From: an uncultured Flavobacteriaceae bacterium
GTDB lineage: Bacteria; Bacteroidota; Bacteroidia; Flavobacteriales; Flavobacteriaceae
Direction of reading: 5' to 3'
Assembly: GCA_905479475.1 (NCBI GenBank)
Contig: CAJQMT010000009.1
Location: forward strand, 1-64,000
Length of the DNA stretch: 64,000 nt
Part shown: in pieces, positions 32,247 to 42,023 of the stretch
Numbering within the stretch: the first letter of the stretch is position 1
Layout of the letters: every line of letters begins with the position of its first letter
Made by a program: the position numbers and the translations under genes
Notes under the pieces: generated by a model
Database searches by the model: none
What the model was told of the DNA's origin: nothing
What the model saw: the letters and a program-made list of their open reading frames with translations, nothing else

Positions 32247-33476
32247 TTGAAACGCTTATTTCCTCTTTTCTTTTTCTCGCTTTTTATCCTTTCTTGTGGA
32301 GGTAAAAGTGACGAAAACGCTTCCGCTAAAAAAGAAGAAGAATCGACCAAACCAATTTACAAGTTCGGATACAAGCTGAACGATTTTAAAGTGGTTCATG
32401 ACACAGTGGCGCATGGTGAAAGTTTTGGAGAAATATTAGACAGACATCATGTTTGGTTCCCCGAAATTTTAAAAATTTCAAAAAAAGTTAAAAATGTCTT
32501 TGACGTAAGAAGGCTAAGAGCAGGAAAGCCATATACTATTTTGGCGGCTAGAGATTCTACCGAGAAAGCGCAAGTTTTTATCTACCAACACGATTTGATC
32601 AACCATACGATTATCGATTTTAAAGACGCTGTGATTGTTGCTGAAAAAGCCAGAAAAAAAGTCAAAACGGTGTTGAAAAAAGCGTCGGGAGTCATTACAA
32701 GTTCCTTATCAGAAGCCCTTGACAAACAAGGTGTGAATGCAATGGTTGCAAATGATTTGTCAGAAATTTATGCTTGGACCATTGATTTCTTTCGATTGCA
32801 AAAAAACGATCGTTTCAAAGTTATTTACGAGCAAAAATATATTGATGATACGATTCCTGCAGGTGTTGGAAGAATTCAGGCAGCACAATTCGAACATGTC
32901 AATAAATCGTTTTATGCCTTCAAATACGTTTCCGATTCCATAAGTGGCATCCAAGAATATTACGATGAGAAAGCCAATCATTTGCGAAGAGCGTTTTTAA
33001 AAGCTCCTTTGAAATTTAGTCGCATTTCTTCTCGGTACAATTTGAAAAGAAAAATTGCCTTTTACGGTCGGGTAAAACCTCACAAAGGCACAGATTTTGC
33101 CGCACCCGTAGGCAGTCCTATTATGAGTACAGCAAACGGGAGAGTGATTGAATCTAGATATAGAGCAGGCAACGGAAATTATGTCAAAATTAGACACAAT
33201 TCCACCTATATGACCCAATATTTGCACATGAAAAGTCGCAAGGTAAAAGTGGGACAGTATGTCAAGCAAGGACAGGTGATAGGCTATGTGGGAATGACAG
33301 GGAATACATCTGGTCCACATGTGTGTTATCGTTTTTGGAAAAATGGGGTGCAAGTTGATCCGCTAAAACAAAAATTACCCGCCGCTAAGGCAATGAAAAA
33401 ATCTATAAAACCAAAATATTTAGAATTCATTCAGTCCGTGAAAGAGGAGCTGGATGCAATTGAATATGTAAATTAA
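32247..33476 (+). CDS. M23 family metallopeptidase lipoprotein, TTG start
   Basis: The 409-residue lipoprotein has a signal peptide with lipobox cysteine at C17 ('SLFILSCGG'). A LysM/OapA-like region ('[20 protein letters not shown]') precedes a C-terminal LytM/M23 peptidase domain. The zinc motif H..D is in '[13 protein letters not shown]' and the final HxH is 'GPHVCYRF', with cysteine and tyrosine after the histidine. It should cut peptidoglycan cross-bridges or regulate such cutting. The start is TTG: no in-frame ATG lies between the upstream stop at 32220-32222 and the signal peptide. Confidence 0.88.
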   Translation: MKRLFPLFFFSLFILSCGGKSDENASAKKEEESTKPIYKFGYKLNDFKVVHDTVAHGESFGEILDRHHVWFPEILKISKKVKNVFDVRRLRAGKPYTILAARDSTEKAQVFIYQHDLINHTIIDFKDAVIVAEKARKKVKTVLKKASGVITSSLSEALDKQGVNAMVANDLSEIYAWTIDFFRLQKNDRFKVIYEQKYIDDTIPAGVGRIQAAQFEHVNKSFYAFKYVSDSISGIQEYYDEKANHLRRAFLKAPLKFSRISSRYNLKRKIAFYGRVKPHKGTDFAAPVGSPIMSTANGRVIESRYRAGNGNYVKIRHNSTYMTQYLHMKSRKVKVGQYVKQGQVIGYVGMTGNTSGPHVCYRFWKNGVQVDPLKQKLPAAKAMKKSIKPKYLEFIQSVKEELDAIEYVN

Positions 33477-33487
33477 AAAAGACGAAA

Positions 33488-35044
33488 ATGGCTTTAAAAA
33501 ACGTAAATCCTACACAAACAAATGCATGGGCAAAATTAGATGCTCATTTTGAAGAAATCAAAAACACGCATTTGAGAGATTTGTTTGCGAACAATTCGAA
33601 TAGAAAGGAGGAGTTCAATCTTCAATTTAAAGATATAAACATTGATTATTCTAAAAACAGAATCGATGGAAAAACCAAAGAATTATTACTGGAATTGGCA
33701 GATGAAGTAGCGTTGAAAGACGCCATTTCAAAATATTTCGGAGGTGCAAAAATAAATGCCACAGAAGAGAGAGAAGTATTGCATACCGCCTTGCGTGCGT
33801 CCAAAGAGGTGCTTGTAGATGGAGAAAATGTGGTAGACGCCGTTCAGAATACTTTACAGAAAATAAAAGGGTTTACCAACAAAGTGCTTTCGGGAGATTG
33901 GAAAGGATACACTGGGAAAAGTATTACGGACGTGGTGAACATTGGTATCGGAGGTTCTGATTTGGGGCCTCAGATGGTTGTAGATGCTTTGAAATATTAC
34001 AAAACTCCTCTTGGAGTGCACTTTGTATCCAATGTAGACGGCGATCATGTCTCGGAAGTGATCAAAAATTTAAACCCAGAAACAACCCTGTTTTTAATTG
34101 TTTCTAAAACATTTACTACGCAAGAAACCATTTCCAACGCAATGACGATCAAAGAGTGGTTTTTACAAGGAGCTACTGAGGCAGATATTGCAAAACATTT
34201 TGCAGCAGTTTCTACCAATTCAGAAGCCGTTGCTAATTTTGGAATCGATGCTGCCAATGTGTTCACAATGTGGAACTGGGTAGGAGGCCGTTTTTCTTTG
34301 TGGAGCGCGGTAGGACTCTCTATCAGTTTGGCAGTAGGTTTTGACAATTTCAAGGCCTTGTTAGAGGGAGCCTCTGAGATGGACACTCATTTTGAAACCG
34401 CGGATTTTGAAGATAATATTCCTGTAATGTTGGCTTTATTAAGTGTTTGGTACAACAACTTTTTTGGAGCAGAAACAGAGGCTATCTTGCCGTATTCTCA
34501 ATATTTGGAAAAATTGAGCCCGTATTTGCAACAAGCTATTATGGAAAGTAATGGAAAAAGTGTGGATAGAAATGGAGATACAATTGATTACCAAACAGGA
34601 ACGATTGTTTGGGGAAGTACAGGGACCAATATGCAACATGCATTTATGCAATTGGTACATCAGGGAACCAAATTGATTCCTTGTGATTTTATTGGATACG
34701 AAACATCGTTGTACGGAAAAGAAGAGCACCATAATAAATTGATGTCTAATTTTTATGGACAACAAGAAGCATTGTGCAACGGAAAAACGAAAGAAGAAGT
34801 GATTTCTGAAGGAAAAACAGCGGCTGCAGTTGTACCGTTCAAGGTCTTTGGAGGAAATAAACCAAGCAATGCTATTTTGATTGAAAAATTGACGCCAAAT
34901 TCTTTGGGAAAATTGATTTCCATGTACGAACACAAGATTTTTGTGCAAGGAATTGTTTGGAACATCTACAGCTACGACCAATGGGGTGTTGAGCTTGGAA
35001 AGGTATTGGCCAACAAAATATACGCGGAAAAATACCAATCCTAA
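33488..35044 (+). CDS. pgi: Glucose-6-phosphate isomerase
   Basis: The 518-residue enzyme interconverts glucose 6-phosphate and fructose 6-phosphate. It has '[16 protein letters not shown]', '[12 protein letters not shown]' (sugar phosphate site), '[14 protein letters not shown]' and the C-terminal '[20 protein letters not shown]'. Length is slightly short of the usual 550 but typical for Bacteroidota. It starts 11 nt after the M23 gene, so the two may be co-transcribed. A terminator follows. Confidence 0.97.
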   Translation: MALKNVNPTQTNAWAKLDAHFEEIKNTHLRDLFANNSNRKEEFNLQFKDINIDYSKNRIDGKTKELLLELADEVALKDAISKYFGGAKINATEEREVLHTALRASKEVLVDGENVVDAVQNTLQKIKGFTNKVLSGDWKGYTGKSITDVVNIGIGGSDLGPQMVVDALKYYKTPLGVHFVSNVDGDHVSEVIKNLNPETTLFLIVSKTFTTQETISNAMTIKEWFLQGATEADIAKHFAAVSTNSEAVANFGIDAANVFTMWNWVGGRFSLWSAVGLSISLAVGFDNFKALLEGASEMDTHFETADFEDNIPVMLALLSVWYNNFFGAETEAILPYSQYLEKLSPYLQQAIMESNGKSVDRNGDTIDYQTGTIVWGSTGTNMQHAFMQLVHQGTKLIPCDFIGYETSLYGKEEHHNKLMSNFYGQQEALCNGKTKEEVISEGKTAAAVVPFKVFGGNKPSNAILIEKLTPNSLGKLISMYEHKIFVQGIVWNIYSYDQWGVELGKVLANKIYAEKYQS

Positions 35045-35062
35045 TGCCTAAAAAACGGCAGA

Positions 35063-35088
35063 AAAAGACGGTGAAAACCGTCTTTTTT
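35063..35088 (+). terminator. Intrinsic terminator after pgi
   Basis: A 10-bp stem (35063-35072 with 35077-35086) with a GAAA tetraloop is followed by T residues. Confidence 0.85.
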
Positions 35089-35246
35089 CGTTTTAAAAAA
35101 AAGGGTTTGGCTTGTCTCTCTTTTGCGTCAGAATTTTTCCCACACCTAAAAAGGGTTTCATAAATTTAAATTCGGCAATGGAAGTAACTTTTGAGGCCCA
35201 ATGAAATTTCAAGAAAGATTCTGTATCGTAGTTTCTAAGGGATTAG

Positions 35247-35254
35247 TATCTTTG
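35247..35254 (+). promoter_or_regulatory. -7 element of the cytochrome-like membrane gene
   Basis: TATCTTTG at 35247-35254, 25 nt before the ATG at 35280. Confidence 0.5.
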
Positions 35255-35279
35255 CTCAAACACATAAAAACATAGAATT

Positions 35280-35705
35280 ATGAAAGAAGTACATTCTTAT
35301 TGGGCCTATTTGGTATTGGTAGTTTTAATAGCGGCTGTGGTGAACGCCCTATTGGGATTGAAAAGCAAAAAGGAATTTGCCTCTAAAGATTTGCGATTGG
35401 GCTTATTTGCCTTGATTTTTTCGCACATACAATTGCTCATAGGTTTGGGATGGTATTTTATGTCTGACTGGTACAAGGCAATGAAGATTTCAGGTTTTGG
35501 AGCAGTGATGAAAAACGCCGATTCAAGATTGATATTGGTAGAACATCCAACGGTGATGATATTGGGAATTATTTTGATTACAATCGGTTGGTCAAAACAT
35601 AAAAAACAAACAACAGCTGCTGCAAAATTTAAAACCTTTGCCACCTTTTACGGCCTTGCTTTGTTGTTGATATTGTCAAGAATTCCATGGAATCAGTGGT
35701 TCTAA
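35280..35705 (+). CDS. Four-helix membrane protein, cytochrome b-like, function unknown
   Basis: The 141-residue protein has four hydrophobic segments (about residues 9-26, 42-60, 92-107 and 122-136). Histidines lie near the membrane faces (H5, H49, H90, H103 by count). Homologs in this group are often called cytochrome B, but no haem motif is diagnostic here. It lies 21 bp before a PlsC-family gene and near an acyl-ACP desaturase, so a role in lipid metabolism or electron supply is possible. I do not assign one. Confidence 0.7.
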   Translation: MKEVHSYWAYLVLVVLIAAVVNALLGLKSKKEFASKDLRLGLFALIFSHIQLLIGLGWYFMSDWYKAMKISGFGAVMKNADSRLILVEHPTVMILGIILITIGWSKHKKQTTAAAKFKTFATFYGLALLLILSRIPWNQWF

Positions 35706-35726
35706 AATCAGAACAAAAGAGTTGAA

Positions 35727-36461
35727 ATGAAAAACATACTTGCATATCCGCTCTCCGTCATTCATTATTTGATATACGGCTTATTGTTGGTTGTTTTTCA
35801 TCCATTGCAATGGTTGACCTTGCATTTGTTTGGGTATACAGCGCACAAAAAAACAGTCGATTATTTGAATTTTATGCTCATTGGATGCATGTATCTTTTC
35901 GGGACACGTGTGAGATTTATCAACAAGCATGAAATACCGAAAAACGTTCCAGTTATAATTGTGAGCAATCATCAAAGTGCGTATGACATTCCCCCCATTT
36001 CTTGGTTTTTGCGTAAAACCCACCCAAAGTTTGTCTCCAAAATTGAATTGGGGAAAGGGATTCCAAGTGTTTCCTTCAATTTAAAATACGGAGGATCTGT
36101 TTTGATCGATCGTAAAGATGCCAAGCAGGCTTTGATCTCAATAGCAAATTTTGCTAAAGACCTTGAAAAGAACAAGTGGTCAGGCGTTATTTTCCCCGAG
36201 GGGACAAGAAGTAAAACAGGGGTTCCAAAGCGGTTTTCTGAAAACGGCTTAAAAATAATGACCAAGCACGCACCCTCGGCCTATATACTTCCGGTGACCA
36301 TTAACAATTCTTGGAAATTGGTGCAAAAGGGTGTTTTCCCGCTCGGTATAGGGGAAAAGTTCAGTATGGAAGTACACGAAGCAATTCCCGTTTCCTCAAT
36401 GAAGTTTGAGGATTTATTTCAAAAAGTGGAAGAAACCATTAAAAACGCAGTAACTTTGTAA
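35727..36461 (+). CDS. plsC: 1-acyl-glycerol-3-phosphate acyltransferase, PlsC family (second copy)
   Basis: The 244-residue protein has N-terminal membrane helices, the catalytic HX4D motif 'VSNHQSAYDIP' and the phosphate-binding 'IFPEGTRSKTGVP', a stronger PlsC match than the copy at 13124. It should make phosphatidic acid at the inner membrane. It is followed 21 bp later by an acyl-ACP desaturase, making a small lipid operon with the membrane protein upstream. Confidence 0.92.
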   Translation: MKNILAYPLSVIHYLIYGLLLVVFHPLQWLTLHLFGYTAHKKTVDYLNFMLIGCMYLFGTRVRFINKHEIPKNVPVIIVSNHQSAYDIPPISWFLRKTHPKFVSKIELGKGIPSVSFNLKYGGSVLIDRKDAKQALISIANFAKDLEKNKWSGVIFPEGTRSKTGVPKRFSENGLKIMTKHAPSAYILPVTINNSWKLVQKGVFPLGIGEKFSMEVHEAIPVSSMKFEDLFQKVEETIKNAVTL

Positions 36462-36482
36462 CCTATCCTAAAAAATAGCTAA

Positions 36483-37475
36483 ATGTCCATTTACAACGTA
36501 CGCAAAGAGGTAATGCTGAACCTCGAAAAAAACATTGAATCCACTTTTGGTAAATTTTTAATTGCCCCAGAAGAGATTTGGCAGCCTACGGATTTTCTTC
36601 CAAATCCACAATCGGATACCTTTCTTGAAGAAGTAAAAGAAATTAGAGAACTCTCCAAAGAGCTCGATGATGATTTTTGGATTTCTTTGGTTGGAGATAT
36701 GATTACGGAAGAGGCTTTGCCAACTTACGAGTCTTGGTTGTTAGATTTAGATGGCATCGACCAGCACGGAGAAGAAAAAGGATGGTCGAGTTGGATTCGT
36801 CGTTGGACAGCGGAAGAAAACAGACACGGAGATGTTTTGAATAAATACATCTACCTTTCTGGACGTGTAAACATGCGTGAAGTTGAAGTTACAACCCAGC
36901 ATTTGATAGCCGATGGTTTTGATATCGGAACCTCACGGGATCCTTACAAAACTTTTATTTACACGAGCTTTCAAGAATTGGCAACCTATGTTTCTCACAA
37001 CAATGTCGCAAAGATAGCGCGGAAAGCAGGCATGAAAGGTTTGGCAAAAATGTCAAAAATTATTGCAGGAGATGAAATGCGTCATCACTTGGCATATGTA
37101 GAATTTGTGCGTCAAATTTTTGCAGTAGACCCAAGTCAGATGATGATCGCTTTTTGTGATATGATGAAGTATAAAATTGAGATGCCAGCAATGTATTTGC
37201 GTGAATCCTTTGGAAAAAAAGCTTCGTTGTTTGATAAATTTTCCGATGTTGCACAAAGATCAGGGGTTTATTCGGCTTTCGATTATATCGATATTTTAGA
37301 AAAACTGAACAAAGCTTGGGATATTGAAAACTTTAGAGGATTGAGTGAAGAAGCAGACAAGGCAAGATCCTTTTTGATGCGTTTGCCAGAAAGAATGCGC
37401 AGAATAGCCAATAGAATTGTGGTACCAGATACCGATTACAATTTCAAATGGATGCAGCCTTTGGTTGTAAAATAA
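36483..37475 (+). CDS. Acyl-ACP desaturase (ferritin-like di-iron)
   Basis: The 330-residue soluble desaturase has the paired di-iron motifs EExxH in 'TAEENRHGD' (about residue 112) and 'AGDEMRHH' (about 196), plus 'DIGTSRDPYKTFIYTSFQEL'. It should introduce a double bond into ACP-bound saturated fatty acids in the cytoplasm using ferredoxin-type electrons and O2. It follows plsC and probably shares its promoter, linking desaturation to membrane phospholipid acylation. Confidence 0.92.
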   Translation: MSIYNVRKEVMLNLEKNIESTFGKFLIAPEEIWQPTDFLPNPQSDTFLEEVKEIRELSKELDDDFWISLVGDMITEEALPTYESWLLDLDGIDQHGEEKGWSSWIRRWTAEENRHGDVLNKYIYLSGRVNMREVEVTTQHLIADGFDIGTSRDPYKTFIYTSFQELATYVSHNNVAKIARKAGMKGLAKMSKIIAGDEMRHHLAYVEFVRQIFAVDPSQMMIAFCDMMKYKIEMPAMYLRESFGKKASLFDKFSDVAQRSGVYSAFDYIDILEKLNKAWDIENFRGLSEEADKARSFLMRLPERMRRIANRIVVPDTDYNFKWMQPLVVK

Positions 37476-37479
37476 TATA

Positions 37480-37512
37480 AAAAAGGCTTTCTAATTTTGG
37501 AAAGCTTTTTTT
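37480..37512. terminator. Bidirectional terminator between desaturase and mutarotase genes
   Basis: A stem of GGCTTTC with GGAAAGC flanked by A and T runs on either side (with one bulged G) lies between the two convergent stops and can serve both strands. Confidence 0.7.
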
Positions 37513-37514
37513 AC

Positions 37515-38384
37515 TCAGCCATGTACCTCAATGCTGTAGGAACAGTTGAACGTGTTTTCCGAATCCAAAGAAAGAATCCCCTCTTTTTCCTCAAGTTTTT
37601 GAGATGTATGGATAGAATCCGCAATGCCTAGCCAGGGTTCAATGCAAACAAAAGGAGCATTGGGTTTGGACCAAATTCCGAGAAAAGGAAAATCTGGATA
37701 AGACAAAGTGACTAGTTTTCCCTCTTCTTTGTGAACCAAAGTTACCCTTTTTGAATTCATTTTTTTTAGTACCAGTGCATCGTTGTCAAAAATAGTGCTG
37801 TGCAAGTTCAATCGATTTGAATTTTTGAGAAGATTTGCTGTTTGAGAGCCGATGAGCCCCTGTTCTAGCAAATGTATTTCCGCAGTTTCTTCTTTCTCAA
37901 AAAGCAATTGATTTCGGTCGTAACTTTCCTCTGGATTTTGTAACGAACAGCGAAAAGCGGGGTGCTCGCCTAATGAAAAATAAAGAATTTCTTCCCCTTT
38001 ATTCACCACCGTGTGTGCAATGGTAAGGATGTTTTTGTGTAGTTGGTAGCTCGTGATAAATTCAAAATCAAACGGGTAGTTTTTCAATGTTTCCGCATTG
38101 CTTTGCAAAGAGAAAGTTAGTTTGGTGTCGGATTGAGCGACCAATTTGATGGCATTGCTACGTCTAAAAAAACCGTGTTGAGGCAAATGATAAGCAGCCC
38201 CTTTGTGGAAGTAAGTATCGTTTTTTAGCTTTCCCACAAAAGGAAATAAAATGGGCGCTTGACCTCTCCAAAAACGCGGATCTCCCTGCCATAAATATTC
38301 TTTTCCGTTGGACACAAGACTTGACAATTCTGCCCCTGTATTTTTCACAGCGATTTTGATAAAAGAATTTTCTAAAGTATGCAT
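37515..38384 (-). CDS. Aldose 1-epimerase family protein (LacX-like)
   Basis: The 289-residue beta-sandwich protein has 'GAELSSLVSNGKEYLWQGDP', 'PILFPFVGKL' and 'LPQHGFFRRSN' of the LacX branch of galactose mutarotase-like proteins, and 'SLGEHPAFRCSL' with the conserved histidine. It probably equilibrates sugar anomers or hexose phosphates in the cytoplasm. Its sugar is not known. It is convergent with the desaturase gene and sits next to an omega-amidase gene. The mutarotase-fold protein at 45780 is a distant relative. Confidence 0.85.
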   Translation of the reverse strand: MHTLENSFIKIAVKNTGAELSSLVSNGKEYLWQGDPRFWRGQAPILFPFVGKLKNDTYFHKGAAYHLPQHGFFRRSNAIKLVAQSDTKLTFSLQSNAETLKNYPFDFEFITSYQLHKNILTIAHTVVNKGEEILYFSLGEHPAFRCSLQNPEESYDRNQLLFEKEETAEIHLLEQGLIGSQTANLLKNSNRLNLHSTIFDNDALVLKKMNSKRVTLVHKEEGKLVTLSYPDFPFLGIWSKPNAPFVCIEPWLGIADSIHTSQKLEEKEGILSLDSENTFNCSYSIEVHG

Positions 38385-38429
38385 ATAAGTTTTAGATTTT
38401 GAAATGGGAAGGTTGTGAAAAAAATGGGT

Positions 38430-39206
38430 TTATAAATGAAAAAGGTCTCGATCTTTTAAAAAGGGGAATTCAGTTCGGATGCTTGCCAATTTTTTTTTGC
38501 TCAGAGTAACTGTAAATATGTCTTCTGTTTCTGTCTCTGATTTTTGAAGGATGTTTCCCAATGGGTCGATGACTTGCGAATGACCGTTGTATTCATGTCC
38601 GTTTCCGTCTATTCCTACTCGATTGACACCCACGCAATAGGATTGGTTTTCAATAGCGCGGGCTTTTAATAAGACGTCCCAAGTATCAATTCTTGGTTTT
38701 GGCCAATTGGCAACAAAGAGCGCAACATCGTAGTTCTCCGTATTTCTTGACCAAACTGGAAAACGCAGATCGTAACAGATAAAAGGACTGATTTTCCAGC
38801 CTTTGTATTCAAAGAGCAAGCGATGTGTTCCTGGCGAATAAACCTGGTCTTCTCCTGCAAAATGAAACAAATGTTTTTTGTCGTAGTGTATTAAATTTCC
38901 CGAAGGATGTACAAAAACAAAACGATTGAAATACTGGCCGTTTTCTTCTATGATCAAACTGCCAGCAATCGCGGCATTGTGTGTTTGAGCTTGTTTTTGC
39001 ATCCATTGAACAGCTGTACCGTCCATTTTTTCAGCCATGATTTTTGGATACATGTCAAATCCAGTGGAAAACATTTCTGGCAAAAGAATCAAGTCCGTTT
39101 GTTCCTTTATGGATTGGATTTTTTGAGAAAGACGCGCCAAATTCGCAGAAACGGATCTCCACAAGGGATCCTGTTGTACGAGTGTTATTTTTAAGAAATT
39201 TTGCAT
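38430..39206 (-). CDS. Nitrilase-family omega-amidase
   Basis: The 258-residue carbon-nitrogen hydrolase has the Glu-Lys-Cys triad: E44 ('LLPEMFSTGFDM'), K110 ('HYDKKHLFHF') and C144 ('PFICYDLRFPVW'). The closest type is YafV/NIT2-like omega-amidase, which hydrolyses alpha-ketoglutaramate and related amides as part of methionine salvage or amide repair. Length and motif order fit well. It lies 45 bp upstream of the LacX-like gene on the same strand. Confidence 0.88.
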   Translation of the reverse strand: MQNFLKITLVQQDPLWRSVSANLARLSQKIQSIKEQTDLILLPEMFSTGFDMYPKIMAEKMDGTAVQWMQKQAQTHNAAIAGSLIIEENGQYFNRFVFVHPSGNLIHYDKKHLFHFAGEDQVYSPGTHRLLFEYKGWKISPFICYDLRFPVWSRNTENYDVALFVANWPKPRIDTWDVLLKARAIENQSYCVGVNRVGIDGNGHEYNGHSQVIDPLGNILQKSETETEDIFTVTLSKKKLASIRTEFPFLKDRDLFHL

Positions 39207-39389
39207 GACATGTTAGCGGCTTTGGTCGAAAAATGTGAGACGAAACAGTTCCTCTCTTCTCTAGGTAAAGATATTAAAATCTATAAGGAATTTTTAAAAA
39301 GAGAAGCTTGTTTTCGAAATAGTATTTCCTTGCTACAAATCAACGTTTCGATTTTTTTGTACTTTGTAAAAAATTGAAAACTTATTTTT

Positions 39390-39902
39390 ATGAAATCAAA
39401 AAGAGCCAAAGAATCATTGTCCATTGCTACAGATTTGGTATTGCCGAGTGACACCAATGCCCTACACGGAATTTTTGGAGGAGAATTGTTGGCGCGTATG
39501 GACCGTATTTGTTGCATTGCCGCGCAACGACATGCCGAAGCCATTGCAGTAACCGTAGCGGTCAATCATGTGCAATTTGGAAAACCCGTTCCCTTAGGAA
39601 GTACCCTTACCATTGAGGCCAAGGTTTCCAGAGCTTTTGGTTCTTCCATGGAAGTTTATGCAGATGTATGGACAGAAAATAGAACCACTAGAAAACGGAC
39701 GAAGGTAAACGAAGGGATTTATACATTCGTAGCCGTAAATTCCAAAGGGAATTCCATTCAGGTGCCAGCCTTTATTCCTGAAACAACCCTAGAAAAAAAA
39801 CGTTTTGATGCTGCTTTGAGGCGACGTCAACTGAGTTTGGTATTGTCTGGGAAAATGGCTGCCAAAGAGGCGACAGAATTGAAAGCTTTGTTTGAAGAAT
39901 AA
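39390..39902 (+). CDS. Acyl-CoA thioesterase, hotdog fold (YciA-like)
   Basis: The 170-residue protein has the hotdog acyl-CoA hydrolase signature 'PSDTNALHGIFGGELLARMD' and 'VTVAVNHVQFGKPV', placing it in the YciA/BACH group. It should hydrolyse acyl-CoA thioesters. The C-terminal tail ('AALRRRQLSLVLSGK') is charged and typical of these proteins. A TACTTTG motif about 25 nt upstream is a near-match to a -7 element. It is divergent from the omega-amidase gene. Confidence 0.9.
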   Translation: MKSKRAKESLSIATDLVLPSDTNALHGIFGGELLARMDRICCIAAQRHAEAIAVTVAVNHVQFGKPVPLGSTLTIEAKVSRAFGSSMEVYADVWTENRTTRKRTKVNEGIYTFVAVNSKGNSIQVPAFIPETTLEKKRFDAALRRRQLSLVLSGKMAAKEATELKALFEE

Positions 39903-39911
39903 GAAATATGG

Positions 39912-41156
39912 CTACAAGCGCAGCAACCAGTATTTTGGATTTTGTTTTTGAGTATCTTTCCAGATTTGAAATTTCAAAATGGTTTTTCCTGTGACCCTGT
40001 CTGTGTGTATTTTTCCAAGACTTTGATTCAAAGAAATCCGATCTCCTTTTTTTACCGCTACCGTTGCCAAATTGCTGTACAAAGAAATGTAGTTTCCGTG
40101 CTGAACCATCACTGTTTTGATACCGCTTGAACCTATTTGGATGGCAAGTACCGACCCTTCAAAAATAGCTTGGGCATCTGCTCCTTTGTTGGTTGCAATA
40201 TGAATTCCATTGCTTTGAATGGTAATCCCACTCAAGGTTTTGTGTGGTATTTTTCCAAAATTACGAACCACCAAAGCATTTGCCACAGGCCATGGTAATT
40301 TTCCTTTGTTCAGTTCAAATTTAGAAGCCAATGCTTTGGCCTCTGGAGTCAGAGAAAACCCTTTGCTTTTCGCTTTGTTCTTTTTCTTTGAAGCCGCAAT
40401 GGCAGCGCGAATTAACCGCTCTATTTGCTGGTCTATTTTTCGTTCTTCGGCTTGCTTTTTCTTGATTTCAGCAATGTATTTCTTCTCTTTTGACTTGACT
40501 TGTTTTACAAGAATTTCTTGTGCTTGTTTTTCAATTTCAATGACAGATCGTTCTGTTTCGTATTCGCTTAGAAGATTTTCTTTTTGGATTTTTTGTGCCT
40601 TTAAATCGGCATTCAGGTTTTCAATATTTTTGGTGTTGACTGCAATTTGCTTCCCTTGTTTCTTGCGGTAGTCAGCATATTGGTTCATGTATTTATATCG
40701 TTTGTAGGCTTGCAAAAAGTTTTCAGAAGAAAAAAGAAACATCAGCCTGCTTTGTAGCGATTTGTTTTTGTAAGATTTGTGAATCATTGCGGCATAATCC
40801 TTTTTCAAGAGCGCCAATTCTGCTTGAAGCGTTTTTATTTTTTCTGAATGCCGAAGAATTTTCGAGTCCAAGACCCTACCTTCCTCTTGGATGGTCTGAA
40901 TGAGTTGCTTTCGAACGGAGATTTTTTTTCTTAAATTCCCAATTTCATTTAAAATATTTTTTTCTTGCTTTTTGCTTTGGAACAAGAGGGTATTGACTTT
41001 TTTAATTTCCCGCTGTAGTTGCGTTCTTTTGGCTTCCAATTTCTTTTGAGACTGTTGCGCAAAGTTGGGCGTGCTGTAACATAAGAACACCAAAAGCAAT
41101 AATTGTAAAAGCGGATTCGTTTTTCGGAAGGAAAAGAAAAGACAACAGGAATTCAT
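39912..41156 (-). CDS. EnvC-like murein hydrolase activator with degenerate LytM domain
   Basis: The 414-residue exported protein has a signal peptide followed by a long coiled coil (about residues 35-270, rich in K, Q and E) and a C-terminal LytM domain ('FGKIPHKTLSGITIQSNGIH', 'VMVQHGNYISLYSNLATVAV'). The zinc ligands of active M23 peptidases (HxxxD and HxH) are not intact: the loop reads 'HIATNKGAD' and the end 'ILKFQIWK'. It therefore probably activates amidases during division, like EnvC, instead of cutting itself. It follows a DUF4292 gene, with 3 bp between them. Confidence 0.87.
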   Translation of the reverse strand: MNSCCLFFSFRKTNPLLQLLLLVFLCYSTPNFAQQSQKKLEAKRTQLQREIKKVNTLLFQSKKQEKNILNEIGNLRKKISVRKQLIQTIQEEGRVLDSKILRHSEKIKTLQAELALLKKDYAAMIHKSYKNKSLQSRLMFLFSSENFLQAYKRYKYMNQYADYRKKQGKQIAVNTKNIENLNADLKAQKIQKENLLSEYETERSVIEIEKQAQEILVKQVKSKEKKYIAEIKKKQAEERKIDQQIERLIRAAIAASKKKNKAKSKGFSLTPEAKALASKFELNKGKLPWPVANALVVRNFGKIPHKTLSGITIQSNGIHIATNKGADAQAIFEGSVLAIQIGSSGIKTVMVQHGNYISLYSNLATVAVKKGDRISLNQSLGKIHTDRVTGKTILKFQIWKDTQKQNPKYWLLRL

Positions 41157-41159
41157 AGC

Positions 41160-41927
41160 TTAGAGTATCTTTTTATATCCCGAAGGAATTTTATAAGGGA
41201 AAGAGAGCTTCTTTCCTACAGAAACCGACTTGTATTGGACACGAAGATGGGCCTTGTTTTTTTCGTCTTCAGCACGAATGTCTATTTGGCTGGGGAGATG
41301 GGTGTCTTTGATTTTTTTATAATTTTTATACGAAATTGACAAAGCGCCTTTTTTTCGAAGGCTCTCAATTTTTTGTTTTTCGATTTTGTAGTGCAAGGGG
41401 TGTATCCAAAAGAAAAGTTTTGCCAGAGAATTTTCTTTTTTCAAAGTCAACAAATGGGCCTGTTGGTCGATACGTGACACGAAATCTTTTGATTTGAGCG
41501 GAACGATGGCATCTCCAACCAACATATTTTGAAGCATGGAAAAATTGAGGTCTGTTCCCAAAAGCGCCTGCAAGGATGTAAAGTCACCCTCGTAATAGGT
41601 TTTTAAGGGTTTGATGTAGTAGCTCACACGGTTTGGTGTGATCAAAGCTTTGAGTACAGGAAAACCAAAAATGGAACCGCTCATCCAAATGGTTTCGTCT
41701 TTTTGCATCCGCAAGCTCACGGAAAAGTTTTTTGAATCGTTTCCTTTTTTGAAATTCACTTTCAAAGCGGCTTTCAACGTTGCTTCGTCAAAGGTGTTTT
41801 TGTAATGGTTTTTGAGAACTCTTTTGGAAGATTCTTTGACAAGTGCTGCTCTGTCGGTTAAATTCTTATTCGACCCACAGGAAAAAAGCACAAAAGCAGC
41901 AATTAAAAAAAGAGACTTGAATTTCAT
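41160..41927 (-). CDS. DUF4292 lipoprotein
   Basis: The 255-residue lipoprotein has a signal peptide with lipobox 'FVLFSCGSNK' (C17). 'LRMQKDETIWMSGSIFGFPV', 'VSYYIKPLKTYYEGDF' and 'SIDIRAEDEKNKAHLRVQYK'-like segments follow, typical of DUF4292. The fold resembles LolA-like lipid carriers. Next to an EnvC-like gene, it may help with envelope assembly in Bacteroidota. That is inference; no function is assigned. Confidence 0.85.
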   Translation of the reverse strand: MKFKSLFLIAAFVLFSCGSNKNLTDRAALVKESSKRVLKNHYKNTFDEATLKAALKVNFKKGNDSKNFSVSLRMQKDETIWMSGSIFGFPVLKALITPNRVSYYIKPLKTYYEGDFTSLQALLGTDLNFSMLQNMLVGDAIVPLKSKDFVSRIDQQAHLLTLKKENSLAKLFFWIHPLHYKIEKQKIESLRKKGALSISYKNYKKIKDTHLPSQIDIRAEDEKNKAHLRVQYKSVSVGKKLSFPYKIPSGYKKIL

Positions 41928-42023
41928 GAATAGGGTTCAAAAATAAGATGGAACGAAAGAATCAGGTGGCAAGATACGTTTTTTGCGTCGAAAATGGAAG
42001 GTTTTTCCCAAACAGGACAGCGC

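Noticed and set aside
34439-35038. 199-codon minus-strand frame inside pgi
   Set aside because: It is a shadow of pgi: biased composition, no domain, no promoter.
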